This document shows positions 22,374 through 31,851 of a stretch of DNA of 64,000 bases, one piece after another. Numbering within the stretch: position 1 is the first letter of the stretch; the number at the start of each line of letters is the position of its first letter. The stretch is taken from positions 2,086,001 to 2,150,000 of the forward strand of contig NZ_JANHLD010000001.1 in assembly GCF_028682455.1 (NCBI RefSeq), in the 5' to 3' direction. The notes below the pieces were generated by a model, which saw only the letters and a program-made list of their open reading frames with translations, was not told the DNA's origin and did no database searches. Made by a program: the position numbers and the translations under genes. This DNA comes from Pseudomonas putida (lineage in GTDB: Bacteria; Pseudomonadota; Gammaproteobacteria; Pseudomonadales; Pseudomonadaceae).

Positions 22374-24482
22374 ATGAACAAGACCGTGCATCACCGTGCC
22401 TGCCACCTGTGCGAAGCCATTTGTGGCCTGAACATCGAGATCACCCACGAAGCGGACACCGGGCCGCGGATCAGTTCGATCAAGGGCGATCCGCTCGACA
22501 GCTTCAGCCGCGGCCATATCTGCCCCAAGGCCGTTGCCCTGCAGGACATCCAGAACGACCCCGACCGCCTGCATGCGCCGCACAAGCGCGTAGGCGACCG
22601 CTGGCAGGCGATCGGCTGGGATGAAGCGTTCGAGCTGGCCGCACACAAGCTCTGGGCCATCCAGCAGGCCCATGGGCAGAACGCCGTGGCGGTGTACCAG
22701 GGCAACCCCAGTGTGCACAACTACGGGCTGATGACCCATAGCAACTACTTTCTCGGCCTGCTCAAGACCCGTAATCGGTTTTCCGCCACTTCGGTCGACC
22801 AGTTGCCGCACCACCTGACCAGCTACCTGATGTATGGCCATGGCCTGTTGTTGCCGATTCCGGATATCGACCACACCGATTTCATGCTGATTCTGGGCGG
22901 CAACCCACTGGCGTCCAATGGCAGCATCATGACGGTGCCGGACGTTGAAAAGCGCCTGAAAGCTATCCAGGCCCGGGGCGGCAAACTGGTGGTGGTCGAT
23001 CCGCGTCGCAGTGAAACGGCGGCGATGGCCGATCAACATGTGTTCGTGCGGCCCGGCGGCGATGCGGCATTGCTGTGCGGGCTGCTCAATACCCTGTTCA
23101 GTGAAGGGCTGGAGCGTCCGACGGCGCTACCGGTCGATGGGCTGGATGACGTGCGCCAGGCGATTGCGCCCTTCACGGCAGAAACGATGGCGCCGTTGTG
23201 TGGTGTCGACGCTGTCGTCATCCGCCAATTGGCCCGCGACTTTGCAGCGGCCGACAAGGCGGTCTGCTACGGCCGCATGGGCATCTCGACCCAGGCGTTC
23301 GGTACGCTCTGCCACTGGCTGGTGCAACTGATCAACCTGGTCAGCGGCAACCTGGACCGGGTCGGCGGTGCCTTGTGTACGCAACCGGCAGTGGACCTGG
23401 TAGCCAGCACGGGCGGCGGGCACTTCAATGTATGGCAGAGCCGGGTTTCCGGTTTGCCGGAATACGGCGGCGAACTGCCGGTGGCGGCACTGGCCGAAGA
23501 GATGCTGTGCGAGGGAGAAGGGCAGGTTCGCGCGTTGGTGACGGTCGCCGGCAACCCGGTGCTGTCCACGCCCAACGGCCGGCAGTTGGAGCGCGCCCTG
23601 GATGGCCTCGAGTTCATGCTCAGTATCGACATCTACATCAATGAAACCACCCGCTACGCAGACTTGATCCTGCCGTCCACCTCGGCGCTGGAGAACGATC
23701 ACTACGACACCACATTCAACCTCTTCGCCGTGCGTAATGTCAGCCGCTTCAACCGGGCCATCCTGCCCAAGCCTGAAGGGGCCCTGCACGACTGGGAAAT
23801 CTTCGTTGGTTTGGCCAAGGCATTCGCCAGGCTCGGCGACAAGCCATTGAAGCCGACCCTGCCCCCCGCGCAGATGATCGACATTGGCTTGCGAGGCGGG
23901 CGGTATGGCGAAGGCACGCCGTACAATCTGTCGCTCGAGACGCTCGACCAGCACCCTCATGGCATCGACCTGGGGCCGCTGCAGCCGAATCTTGCTGGGC
24001 GCCTTAAAACCGCCAACCAGCGTATCCAGGCCGCGCCAGGAGAGATTCTCATCGACCTGCAGCGTTTTGCCGGCCTGCAACCGGCTGCGCCGGAGCAGTT
24101 GTTGCTGATTGGTCGCCGACACGTGCGCAGCAACAACTCCTGGATGCACAACTATCACCGACTGGTGAAAGGCAAGCCGCGGCACCAGTTGCTCATGAAC
24201 CCCGAGGACCTGAGTGCCCGGCAGTTGCAGGATGGACAGCGCGTGAGGGTCAGCTCGCGGGTAGGCAGCATCGAAGTCGAGGTCCAGGCCTGCCCGGACA
24301 TGATGCCCGGCGTGGTGAGCCTGCCCCACGGCTTTGGTCATGCGCGTGCCGGGGTGCGCATGGAGATTGCGCAGAGTCAGGCGGGGGCCAGTGCCAATGA
24401 CCTGACCGACGAGCGTCAGCTGGATGCGGTGTCGGGGAATGCCGCGCTCAATGGCGTGCCGGTAAACGTGGTTGCGGCCTGA
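22374..24482 (+). CDS. molybdopterin-dependent oxidoreductase with N-terminal [4Fe-4S] site
   Basis: DMSO-reductase-family enzyme of 702 residues. The N-terminal cluster ligands are CHLCEAIC (C10, C13, C17) and CPK near residue 51. Molybdopterin-binding segments follow, including LILGGNPLASNG, VVVDPRRSETA and VTVAGNPVLSTPNGRQLE, then the C-terminal GIEVEVQ-type barrel with VSLPHGFGHARAGV. No Tat signal is seen, so it is probably cytoplasmic. Relatives are annotated as formate dehydrogenase-like or biotin sulfoxide reductase-like; the substrate cannot be set. No partner redox subunit is adjacent. The ATG at 22374 follows GAAAGAGG; the frame is open far upstream. Confidence 0.85.
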   Translation: MNKTVHHRACHLCEAICGLNIEITHEADTGPRISSIKGDPLDSFSRGHICPKAVALQDIQNDPDRLHAPHKRVGDRWQAIGWDEAFELAAHKLWAIQQAHGQNAVAVYQGNPSVHNYGLMTHSNYFLGLLKTRNRFSATSVDQLPHHLTSYLMYGHGLLLPIPDIDHTDFMLILGGNPLASNGSIMTVPDVEKRLKAIQARGGKLVVVDPRRSETAAMADQHVFVRPGGDAALLCGLLNTLFSEGLERPTALPVDGLDDVRQAIAPFTAETMAPLCGVDAVVIRQLARDFAAADKAVCYGRMGISTQAFGTLCHWLVQLINLVSGNLDRVGGALCTQPAVDLVASTGGGHFNVWQSRVSGLPEYGGELPVAALAEEMLCEGEGQVRALVTVAGNPVLSTPNGRQLERALDGLEFMLSIDIYINETTRYADLILPSTSALENDHYDTTFNLFAVRNVSRFNRAILPKPEGALHDWEIFVGLAKAFARLGDKPLKPTLPPAQMIDIGLRGGRYGEGTPYNLSLETLDQHPHGIDLGPLQPNLAGRLKTANQRIQAAPGEILIDLQRFAGLQPAAPEQLLLIGRRHVRSNNSWMHNYHRLVKGKPRHQLLMNPEDLSARQLQDGQRVRVSSRVGSIEVEVQACPDMMPGVVSLPHGFGHARAGVRMEIAQSQAGASANDLTDERQLDAVSGNAALNGVPVNVVAA

Positions 24483-24574
24483 TATCGGCAAGGCCGAGCG
24501 TCACGCTCGGCTTTCCGATACAATGCGTCACCGTGCCGACAACCAGGTCGGAAAGTTCAGCCGCGAGGTGCTTC

Positions 24575-24910
24575 ATGGATATTATCGAAACAATCAAAGA
24601 GCAGATTGCCAACAACACCATTCTGCTTTACATGAAAGGCTCGCCGAATGCCCCGCAGTGCGGCTTTTCGGCCAAGGCGGCGCAAGCCGTGATGGGTTGT
24701 GGCGAAAAATTCGCTTACGTGGATATCCTGCAGAATCCGGAAATCCGCGCCAACCTGCCAAAGTATGCCAACTGGCCGACCTTCCCACAGCTGTGGGTTG
24801 CCGGTGAGCTGGTCGGCGGCTCCGACATCATGGCCGAGATGTTCGCCAACGGCGAACTGCAGACCCTGATCAAGGATGCTGCAGCCAAGGCCGAGGCGGC
24901 CAAGGCCTGA
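24575..24910 (+). CDS. grxD: GrxD, monothiol glutaredoxin
   Basis: Glutaredoxin-4-type protein of 111 residues with the CGFS active site (Cys29) that carries [2Fe-2S] clusters in iron-sulfur trafficking. The WPTFPQLWVAGELVGGSDI segment supplies the glutathione site. The start MDIIETIKEQI at 24575 is the family N-terminus. Its neighbours bfr, bfd and peroxiredoxin form an iron/redox cluster. It ends at a bidirectional terminator. Confidence 0.95.
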   Translation: MDIIETIKEQIANNTILLYMKGSPNAPQCGFSAKAAQAVMGCGEKFAYVDILQNPEIRANLPKYANWPTFPQLWVAGELVGGSDIMAEMFANGELQTLIKDAAAKAEAAKA

Positions 24911-24926
24911 GTACAGGTTTGGTAAG

Positions 24927-24953
24927 AAAAAGCCCCGCATAGCGGGGCTTTTT
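24927..24953. terminator. bidirectional terminator grxD/bfr
   Basis: AAAAAGCCCCGC, a three-base loop and GCGGGGCTTTTT make a symmetrical 12-bp hairpin with A- and T-tracts, able to end both convergent genes. Confidence 0.9.
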
Positions 24954-24974
24954 CTTTGGGGTTGTAAGAGCGGG

Positions 24975-25445
24975 TTACTCGCCCATCTGCGACTGCAGGT
25001 AGTTTTCCAGACCGACCTTGTCGATCAGGCTCAACTGGGTTTCCAGCCAGTCGATGTGCTCTTCCTCGGATTCGAGGATGTCTTCGAGCATTTCACGGCT
25101 ACCAAAGTCGCCAACGGTTTCACAGTGGGCGATGGCGGCCTTGAGGTCGACCAGTCCCTTTTGCTCGATCTTCAGGTCGCACTCGAGCATTTCCTTGGTG
25201 TGTTCACCAATCAGCAGCTTGCCCAGGTCCTGGACGTTGGGAATGCCTTCGAGAAACAGAATGCGCTTGATCAGTTTGTCAGCGTGCTTCATTTCGTCGA
25301 TGGATTCTTTGTACTCGTGCTTGCCGAGCTTATCCAGACCCCAGTCTTCGTACATGCGGGCATGCAGGAAGTATTGGTTGATTGCGACCAGCTCGTTTCC
25401 GAGGATCTTGTTGAGATGCTGGATGACGCTAACGTCGCCTTTCAT
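24975..25445 (-). CDS. bfr: Bfr, bacterioferritin
   Basis: Iron-storage 24-mer subunit, 156 residues. The heme-ligand Met52 is in [10 protein letters not shown], and the diiron ligands include the [13 protein letters not shown] glutamate and [12 protein letters not shown]. It is one of the heme-binding type, since Met52 is present. Divergent spacing and the nearby Bfd suggest iron release through Bfd. Confidence 0.95.
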   Translation of the reverse strand: MKGDVSVIQHLNKILGNELVAINQYFLHARMYEDWGLDKLGKHEYKESIDEMKHADKLIKRILFLEGIPNVQDLGKLLIGEHTKEMLECDLKIEQKGLVDLKAAIAHCETVGDFGSREMLEDILESEEEHIDWLETQLSLIDKVGLENYLQSQMGE

Positions 25446-25602
25446 GATGGGGTCCTGCCCTGTAAGTTGTGCCTATAAGCAGGAGTTTGAGCCTCGCAAC
25501 TTGGACTGTCAAACCTAAGTTATTGAATAATAAGTGAAAATTAATCGGAATAAGAATGTTTGTGTTCCGCGTTTTAGACCTAACTTGTTGAATTACAGGC
25601 AT

Positions 25603-25628
25603 AAAAAAACCGGACACTAGGTCCGGTT
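25603..25628 (-). terminator. terminator of bfd
   Basis: On the minus strand AACCGGAC and GTCCGGTT form an 8-bp stem with a 5-base loop followed by a run of Ts, 18 bases after the bfd stop. Confidence 0.85.
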
Positions 25629-25646
25629 CTTCGAATGGGCTGTTTT

Positions 25647-25865
25647 TTACGCTGCGGTAAATTCCACAGGGTAGGGCAGTGCGGCCTGGCTGACCTGCAG
25701 TTCGGTCAGGGTTTCACGCACTACCTGCTTGGCCAGGCAGGCACATTTGCCACACTGGCTCGCCACGTTGGTGGCGGCTCTGACTTCCTTGTAGCTGCAG
25801 CATCCTTCATAGATCGCATCGCGGATCTGTCCGTCGGTTACACCAACACAAAGACACACATACAT
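25647..25865 (-). CDS. bfd: Bfd, bacterioferritin-associated ferredoxin
   Basis: [2Fe-2S] ferredoxin of 72 residues that reduces heme in bacterioferritin to mobilise iron. Cluster ligands are C4 and C6 (MYVCLCVGVTD) and the later CGKC pair. The ATG at 25865 starts the conserved sequence; 22 codons upstream are open but carry no similarity and would overlap the Fur-like box. Expression is expected to rise under iron starvation. Confidence 0.93.
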   Translation of the reverse strand: MYVCLCVGVTDGQIRDAIYEGCCSYKEVRAATNVASQCGKCACLAKQVVRETLTELQVSQAALPYPVEFTAA

Positions 25866-25910
25866 AGGGCAGACCATCGCTGGTAAAGGCTCAATGCGAA
25901 GAAGCTTAAT

Positions 25911-25929
25911 GTTAATGAGAATGCTTGTC
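25911..25929 (-). promoter_or_regulatory. Fur-like box before bfd
   Basis: GTTAATGAGAATGCTTGTC matches the Fur consensus GATAATGATAATCATTATC class sequence at roughly 14-15 of 19 positions. It lies 46 bases upstream of the bfd ATG. bfd is a known Fur target in pseudomonads. Confidence 0.65.
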
Positions 25930-26096
25930 AAAGCTCATTGCCGGGTGTGTGTGTCAGGGCGACCGACGGCAGGTTCGATTCAGGCTGCCTGAAATTCGGC
26001 GTGCAGCGCCTGGCCGTGTATCATGGCCGGTCTTTGCGTGGTCAGGTCGGCTGGAGCTTGCCTGGTTACGTGTTTCAAACCATCAGGAGATATCGA

Positions 26097-26699
26097 ATGA
26101 GCGTACTCGTTGGCAAACAAGCCCCGGACTTCACCGTTCCAGCCGTGCTGGGCAATGGCGAAATCGTCGACAGCTTCAACCTGGCGTCGGCCATCAAGGG
26201 CAAGTACGGCCTGGTGTTCTTCTACCCACTGGACTTCACCTTCGTCTGCCCGTCCGAGCTGATCGCTCTGGATCACCGCATGTCCGAGTTCCGCGACCGC
26301 AACGTTGAAGTGATCGCTGTTTCGATCGACTCGCACTTCACCCACAACGCCTGGCGCAATACCCCGATCAATGCCGGTGGCATCGGTCACGTCCAGTACA
26401 TCATGGCTGCCGACATGAAGCACGAAATCGCCAAGGCCTACGACGTAGAGTCCGAAGGCGGCGTGGCTTTCCGTGGCGCGTTCCTGATCGACGACAAGGG
26501 TGTCGTTCGCTCGCAGATCATCAACGACCTGCCACTGGGCCGTAACATGGACGAGCTGCTGCGTCTGGTCGACGCCCTGCAGTTCCACGAAGAGCACGGC
26601 GAAGTCTGCCCTGCCAACTGGAAAAAAGGCGACAAGGGCATGACCGCTTCGCCTGAAGGCGTTGCTGCTTACCTGAGCGAGAACGCTGGCAAGCTGTAA
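26097..26699 (+). CDS. typical 2-Cys peroxiredoxin (AhpC/Prx type)
   Basis: Thiol peroxidase of 200 residues reducing H2O2 and organic hydroperoxides. Peroxidatic Cys51 lies in DFTFVCPSE and resolving Cys near 171 in HGEVCPANWKKG, with the C-terminal tail of AhpC1-type enzymes. The ATG at 26097 follows CAGGAGATATCGA. No ahpF is adjacent, so thioredoxin may be its reductant. Confidence 0.93.
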   Translation: MSVLVGKQAPDFTVPAVLGNGEIVDSFNLASAIKGKYGLVFFYPLDFTFVCPSELIALDHRMSEFRDRNVEVIAVSIDSHFTHNAWRNTPINAGGIGHVQYIMAADMKHEIAKAYDVESEGGVAFRGAFLIDDKGVVRSQIINDLPLGRNMDELLRLVDALQFHEEHGEVCPANWKKGDKGMTASPEGVAAYLSENAGKL

Positions 26700-26710
26700 T
26701 AGCGAGCCAC

Positions 26711-26741
26711 AAAAAAACCGGCCTCGGTGGCCGGTTTTTTT
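26711..26741 (+). terminator. terminator after peroxiredoxin gene
   Basis: A-tract, ACCGGCC, a 5-base loop, GGCCGGT and a T7 run. It could also serve rnt from the other side. Confidence 0.9.
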
Positions 26742-26759
26742 ATGCGCGCAAGGCGGGGC

Positions 26760-27428
26760 TCAGTCGTTGAAGTCTTGCCAGCCGCCCATCTCTTTCCAGC
26801 GATTGACGATGCCGCAGAACAGCTCGGCCGTCTTCTCGGTGTCGTAGCGCGCCGAGTGGGCTTCACGCCCGTCGAAGTCGATGTCGGCGCTCTGGCAGGC
26901 TCTTGCCAATACGGTCTGGCCGTAGGCGAGGCCGGCAAGGGTCGCGGTGTCGAAGCTTGAAAACGGGTGAAACGGATTGCGCTTCATGTCGTTGCGCGCC
27001 ACGGCGGCATTGAGGAAGCCCAGGTCGAAGCTGCTGTTGTGCCCGACCAGGATCGCCCGCTTGCAGCCATTGGCCTTGAGCGCCTTGCGTACGCCACGGA
27101 AAATGTCGGTCAGGGCCGACTCTTCGCTCACGGCCATGCGCAATGGATGATCGAGCTTGATGCCGGTGAACTCCAGCGCGGCCTGCTCGATGTTCGCCCC
27201 TTCGAACGGTTCGACCCGGAAGAAGTAGGTGTGCTCGGGGAACAGGAAGCCTTTCTCGTCCATGCCGATGGTCACTGCGGCGATTTCCAGCAGGGCATCG
27301 GTGGCGCTGTTGAAGCCACCGGTTTCCACATCGACTACAACCGGCAGGTAACCGCGAAAACGTTCCGCCATCGGGTGGCGGGGGCCACCGCTTGGACCGT
27401 CCTGGTCGTCGTACAGATCTTCACTCAC
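26760..27428 (-). CDS. rnt: Rnt, ribonuclease T
   Basis: DEDDh 3'-5' exoribonuclease for tRNA and stable RNA 3'-end trimming, 222 residues. Exo [12 protein letters not shown], Exo [15 protein letters not shown] and Exo [18 protein letters not shown] are intact, with the catalytic His in AHSARYD. It overlaps pyrC by 4 bp (ATGA), so the two are cotranscribed. Confidence 0.95.
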   Translation of the reverse strand: MSEDLYDDQDGPSGGPRHPMAERFRGYLPVVVDVETGGFNSATDALLEIAAVTIGMDEKGFLFPEHTYFFRVEPFEGANIEQAALEFTGIKLDHPLRMAVSEESALTDIFRGVRKALKANGCKRAILVGHNSSFDLGFLNAAVARNDMKRNPFHPFSSFDTATLAGLAYGQTVLARACQSADIDFDGREAHSARYDTEKTAELFCGIVNRWKEMGGWQDFND

Positions 27429-28471
27429 GCAGTTTCCTCCAGCAGGCGCCAGCGCAGTTGCTCACCGGCGCGCAGCGGGATAACGGTTTGCTCGCCGAAC
27501 GGCAAGCTGCTTGGGGCGGTCCAGCTTTCGCGAACCAGGGTAATGGTGTCGGTGTTGCGTGCCAGGCCGTAGAAATCAGGACCGTGCTTGCTGGCGAAAC
27601 CTTCGAGCTTGTCCAGGGCATTGCGTTGTTCGAACGCTTCGGCGTACAGCTCGATGGCCGCATAGGCGGTGTAGCAGCCGGCGCAACCGCAGGCCGCTTC
27701 CTTGGCGTGACGAGCGTGCGGTGCCGAGTCGGTACCCAGGAAGAACTTGCTGCTGCCGCTGGTGGCGGCGTCCAGCAAGGCCACCTGGTGGGTGTTGCGC
27801 TTGAGGATCGGCAGGCAGTAGAAGTGCGGACGAATACCGCCGACCAGCATGTGGTTACGGTTGTACAGCAAGTGCTGCGCGGTGATGGTCGCGCCGACGT
27901 TGGCCGGGGCCTCGTTGACGAACTGCACGGCATCGCTGGTGGTGATGTGTTCGAAGACCACTTTCAAGGTCGGGAAGCGCTCGACGATACGGCGCATGTG
28001 TTCGTCGATGAACAGTTTCTCGCGGTCGAACACGTCGACTTCACCGCGGGTCACTTCACCGTGTACAAGCAGCGGCATGCCGACGTCGGCCATGGCTTCG
28101 AGCGCGGCGAAGATGTTGTCGACGCTGGTAACGCCGGAATCGGAGTTGGTGGTCGCACCGGCCGGGTAGAGCTTGGCGGCATGTACGAAACCGCTGGCCT
28201 TGGCCGCGCGGATTTCCTCGGGCTGGGTACGGTCGGTGAGGTACAGCACCATCAGCGGCTCGAAGCGGCTACCGGCCGGACGGGCGGCGAGGATGCGCTC
28301 GCGATAGGCGCCAGCTTCGGCGGCATTGCGTACCGGAGGTACCAGGTTGGGCATGATGATTGCGCGGGCAAAGGTGCGCGCAACGTCGCCGACGGTATGG
28401 GGCAGCACGGCGCCATCGCGAAGATGGATGTGCCAGTCATCGGGACGCAGGAGGGTCAGGCGGTCGGACAT
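27425..28471 (-). CDS. pyrC: PyrC, dihydroorotase (class II)
   Basis: Zinc amidohydrolase of 348 residues forming dihydroorotate in pyrimidine synthesis. Metal site [10 protein letters not shown] at the N-terminus, [11 protein letters not shown] with the carboxylated lysine, and [12 protein letters not shown] are present. The start [14 protein letters not shown] at 28471 is the family N-terminus; nine more codons are open upstream. It is followed directly by rnt. Confidence 0.95.
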   Translation of the reverse strand: MSDRLTLLRPDDWHIHLRDGAVLPHTVGDVARTFARAIIMPNLVPPVRNAAEAGAYRERILAARPAGSRFEPLMVLYLTDRTQPEEIRAAKASGFVHAAKLYPAGATTNSDSGVTSVDNIFAALEAMADVGMPLLVHGEVTRGEVDVFDREKLFIDEHMRRIVERFPTLKVVFEHITTSDAVQFVNEAPANVGATITAQHLLYNRNHMLVGGIRPHFYCLPILKRNTHQVALLDAATSGSSKFFLGTDSAPHARHAKEAACGCAGCYTAYAAIELYAEAFEQRNALDKLEGFASKHGPDFYGLARNTDTITLVRESWTAPSSLPFGEQTVIPLRAGEQLRWRLLEETA

Positions 28472-28601
28472 TGGGGATTCCAGGCGGGTCGAACTCAAGC
28501 TGAATGCTACCGGAAAAGCCGGGTTCGAGCACTTTCTATCAAGTTTTGCCGTACTTGACCGATAGCCTGCAGGTATACCGTGAAAATCTGTGGAGCCGCC
28601 C

Positions 28602-29558
28602 GTGCGCCAGCGTTATCTTGCCTTGCTCAGTGTGTTTGCCTGCTTGCCCGCGACGGCACTCACGTTCCAGACCCGTCTGGAGAATATCGAGTGGAAGGTC
28701 GAAGGCGATCAGTTCGAATGCCGGCTGGTCCAGCCGATTGCCGATTTCGGCAGCGGTGAATTCGTGCGCCGCGCCGGCGAGCAGGCGACTTTCCAGCTGC
28801 GTTCGAGCACCAATGCACTGGGGACCGGCTCCGCGACCCTGTTTGCCGCTGCGGCGCCCTGGCAGCCCGGGCGGGCGGATATCAACCTGGGATCGGTACG
28901 CATGGCCCGCAGCGGCGTGCTCTTCACCAGCTCCCAGGGCCAGGCCAGTCGCCTGATCAATGGCTTGCTCGATGGGCGCAGCACCGTGGTACGCAATTAT
29001 GCAGGCGAAGCCGGACGGGCAATGGAAGTGCGCCTGTTGCCAGTGAAGTTCAGCAAGGCCTATGGCGACTATCAGGTATGCGCTGCCAAGCTGCTACCAA
29101 TGAACTACGATCAGGTGCGCCAGGCGCGCGTCGGCTTTCCCGGCGGTGGCATCGACCTGGACGCCAACGCGAAGGCCCGGCTGGACGTGATCCTCGACTT
29201 CCTCAAGGCCGACCCCACGGTCAACCATATCGAGCTCGACGGTCACTCCGACAACAGCGGCAACCGCCTGACCAATCGCGACCTCTCAAGGCGCCGCGCC
29301 CTGGCCGTCATGGAGTACTTGAAGGCCCACGGGATTGCCGAAGACCAGATCACTGTACGCTTTCATGGCGAGCGCTACCCGCTGGCCAAGAACAACTCTG
29401 CGGCCAATCGGGCCCGCAACCGTCGGGTAAACATCCAGCTCGATCGTGTGACGCCCGTCGACAAACCGATGGAGAACGCCTCTCAACCGCCTGCGCCGCC
29501 GCAGGCGCCGGCGCCGGCAGCCCAGGTTGATACGGGCAAGCCATCGGTCAAGTCCTGA
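28602..29558 (+). CDS. motY: MotY-type flagellar OmpA-domain protein
   Basis: Secreted protein of 318 residues with a signal peptide (after [19 protein letters not shown]), a MotY-like N-terminal beta domain and a C-terminal OmpA peptidoglycan-binding domain ([34 protein letters not shown]). MotY forms part of the T-ring around the flagellar motor. The adjacent argG matches the motY-argG order known in P. aeruginosa. The GTG at 28602 with GGAG 6 bases before it is preferred; a GTG at 28590 is the alternative. A Pro/Ala-rich tail follows the OmpA domain. Confidence 0.8.
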   Translation: MRQRYLALLSVFACLPATALTFQTRLENIEWKVEGDQFECRLVQPIADFGSGEFVRRAGEQATFQLRSSTNALGTGSATLFAAAAPWQPGRADINLGSVRMARSGVLFTSSQGQASRLINGLLDGRSTVVRNYAGEAGRAMEVRLLPVKFSKAYGDYQVCAAKLLPMNYDQVRQARVGFPGGGIDLDANAKARLDVILDFLKADPTVNHIELDGHSDNSGNRLTNRDLSRRRALAVMEYLKAHGIAEDQITVRFHGERYPLAKNNSAANRARNRRVNIQLDRVTPVDKPMENASQPPAPPQAPAPAAQVDTGKPSVKS

Positions 29559-29591
29559 GCTGCGACCGTCCGTCGCGCTCTCGACAGTTCC

Positions 29592-29633
29592 TGTCGCTTT
29601 GTCGTCACAAGCTGTCGCCCCACTGTAAATTTT
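29592..29633. promoter_or_regulatory. ArgR operator of argG
   Basis: Two TGTCGC hexamers at 29592-29597 and 29613-29618 are exactly 21 bp apart. The second continues as N8-AA-N5, a perfect half-site; the first has CA instead of AA. It precedes a TAGAAT -10 at 29647-29652 and the argG start. Confidence 0.8.
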
Positions 29634-29687
29634 GCCGCAAGGCCGGTAGAATCGACGGCTTTCCGTACAACCCCGTGGAGTGATGGC

Positions 29688-30905
29688 ATGGCGGACGTAA
29701 AAAAGGTCGTACTGGCGTATTCCGGCGGCCTTGATACTTCGGTGATTCTCAAGTGGCTGCAGGATACCTACAACTGTGAAGTGGTGACTTTCACCGCTGA
29801 CCTGGGTCAGGGCGAAGAGGTCGAACCGGCCCGCGCCAAGGCTCAGGCCATGGGCGTGAAGGAAATCTACATCGATGACCTGCGCGAAGAATTCGTCCGA
29901 GACTTCGTGTTCCCGATGTTCCGCGCCAACACCGTCTATGAAGGCGAGTACCTGCTGGGTACTTCCATCGCCCGTCCGCTGATCGCCAAGCGCTTGATCG
30001 AAATCGCCAACGAAACCGGTGCCGACGCCATTTCCCATGGTGCTACCGGCAAGGGTAACGACCAGGTCCGTTTCGAACTGGGTGCCTATGCACTCAAGCC
30101 AGGCGTCAAGGTCATTGCTCCATGGCGCGAGTGGGACCTGCTGTCCCGCGAAAAACTCATGGACTACGCCGAGAAGCATGGCATCCCGATCGAACGCCAC
30201 GGCAAGAAGAAGTCGCCGTACTCGATGGACGCCAACCTGCTGCACATCTCTTATGAGGGCGGCGTGCTGGAGGATACCTGGACCGAGCACGAAGAAGACA
30301 TGTGGCGCTGGACCAAGTCGCCAGAAACCGCGCCGGACGTGCCAACCTACCTGGAACTGACCTACCGCAACGGTGACATCGTGGCGCTGGACGGCGTTGA
30401 AATGTCGCCGGCTACTGTCCTGGCTACCTTGAACCGCATCGGCGGCGAAAACGGCATTGGTCGGTTGGACATCGTCGAAAACCGTTATGTCGGCATGAAG
30501 TCCCGTGGCTGCTACGAGACCCCGGGCGGTACTATCATGCTGCGCGCCCACCGGGCGATCGAGTCGATCACCTTGGACCGCGAAGTCGCTCACCTCAAGG
30601 ATGAGCTGATGGTCAAGTACGCAAGCCTGATCTACACCGGCTACTGGTGGAGCCCGGAGCGTCTGATGCTGCAGCAGATGATCGACGCCTCGCAGGTCAA
30701 CGTGAACGGCGTGGTTCGCCTGAAGCTGTACAAAGGCAACGTGATCGTTACCGGCCGCAAGTCTGATGATTCCCTGTTCGACGCCAACATTGCCACCTTC
30801 GAAGAAGATGGCGGCGCGTACAACCAGGCAGATGCTGCCGGCTTCATCAAGCTCAACGCCTTGCGCATGCGTATTGCCGCAAACAAGGGTCGTTCGCTGA
30901 TCTGA
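29688..30905 (+). CDS. argG: ArgG, argininosuccinate synthase
   Basis: Joins citrulline and aspartate with ATP hydrolysis to AMP; 405 residues. The PP-loop [17 protein letters not shown], the [10 protein letters not shown] segment and the [17 protein letters not shown] segment are intact. The ATG at 29688 follows GGAGTGATGGC. The ArgR operator upstream matches that of argF. Confidence 0.97.
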   Translation: MADVKKVVLAYSGGLDTSVILKWLQDTYNCEVVTFTADLGQGEEVEPARAKAQAMGVKEIYIDDLREEFVRDFVFPMFRANTVYEGEYLLGTSIARPLIAKRLIEIANETGADAISHGATGKGNDQVRFELGAYALKPGVKVIAPWREWDLLSREKLMDYAEKHGIPIERHGKKKSPYSMDANLLHISYEGGVLEDTWTEHEEDMWRWTKSPETAPDVPTYLELTYRNGDIVALDGVEMSPATVLATLNRIGGENGIGRLDIVENRYVGMKSRGCYETPGGTIMLRAHRAIESITLDREVAHLKDELMVKYASLIYTGYWWSPERLMLQQMIDASQVNVNGVVRLKLYKGNVIVTGRKSDDSLFDANIATFEEDGGAYNQADAAGFIKLNALRMRIAANKGRSLI

Positions 30906-30924
30906 ACGACGCCTTGAACAAAAG

Positions 30925-30951
30925 AACCCCGGCCTGGTCCGGGGTTTTTTT
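30925..30951 (+). terminator. terminator of argG
   Basis: AACCCCGG and CCGGGGTT form an 8-bp stem with a 6-base loop followed by T7. Confidence 0.9.
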
Positions 30952-31417
30952 ATGGGTTGATCAGCTGGGTCACCAGGGTGGTTTGCGTGCCGGCTTCCAG
31001 GTTGCAGATGACCCAGGTGTCGTAGGGGGCGCAGGGCTGGTGCAATGCCTGGGCAATGAAGGCGTCGAGCCTTTGCTGGGCGCCAGCTCCCTTGACGCTG
31101 ATGGTGACGGTAGTGGCTGTGCCGGTATTTTCTCCGACGGGCTGTGACGTGTCGGGCAGAGCGTCTTCCTGGCCAGCCAGTGCCTGGAGGGAGGCGGGTG
31201 TCTCGAGCCGATCTGGCGAATATAGCGATTTGTAGTTGAAATTAAGGGTAAGAAAGAACAGCACAGTGAGGAAGAAAGGAAAACCTACCAGGAACCACGT
31301 ATAGATTCCCTGGCTGTCCTCACCCAGGAAGGGCAATGAGGCCAGTGCAGACGCTTCAATAATGCCCGCGAAGATCGCAATGATGGTCAATGGGCTTCTC
31401 GGCTCGCTTCCAGTCAT
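30950..31417 (-). CDS. hypothetical membrane protein with two helices
   Basis: Unrecognised protein of 155 residues. Two hydrophobic segments (IIAIFAGIIEASALASLPFL and GIYTWFLVGFPFFLTVLFFL) at about residues 10-55 precede a soluble tail with VTISVKGAGAQQRLDAFIAQAL. The start MTGSEPRSP at 31417 is preceded by GGGAGAAAAGGG; an ATG nine codons earlier is possible. Its stop abuts the argG terminator. It has no clear operon partner. Confidence 0.6.
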   Translation of the reverse strand: MTGSEPRSPLTIIAIFAGIIEASALASLPFLGEDSQGIYTWFLVGFPFFLTVLFFLTLNFNYKSLYSPDRLETPASLQALAGQEDALPDTSQPVGENTGTATTVTISVKGAGAQQRLDAFIAQALHQPCAPYDTWVICNLEAGTQTTLVTQLINP

Positions 31418-31851
31418 GCCCTTTTCTCCCTTCGACTGAGTCAAGTTCCAGGTTATGTACTACGGGCATTGCGCGGCGGGTAGGGGGTTGCGTTTCTGTC
31501 AGGGGAAATGATTGTGGATTAAAGCGTACCTGCAAATTAATACTTGTTTGCGGCGGTTATTTATCAAGCGTGTGAAGTGGATTTTTCCTTCATCGGCGGG
31601 TGCGTTATTGATTGGGTCGAATATATATAGTGCTGCTACCTTCTATGGGGTCAAGGGAGATTTTCTCTAGTTGCGTAGATGGCTAAAATCTTGGCGTCCA
31701 TGTGTGGTCGTTATATCTGTAGGAATTATCTGCTGTATTTGTAGGTTGTGTCTTTGTATGCGTTTATCCGTTATTGGCGTAATACAGTTTGTCCTGTAAC
31801 TAGGCTATTGTGCGGGGACAAATATCGAACAGCAATCAATTGGATTTGCCC
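31418..31851. other. AT-rich non-coding region before the response regulator gene
   Basis: 434 bases with visibly lower GC than the rest of the window (for example GAATATATATAGTG near 31620). No open frame looks genuine. It must hold the divergent promoters of the membrane protein and the response regulator. Confidence 0.5.
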
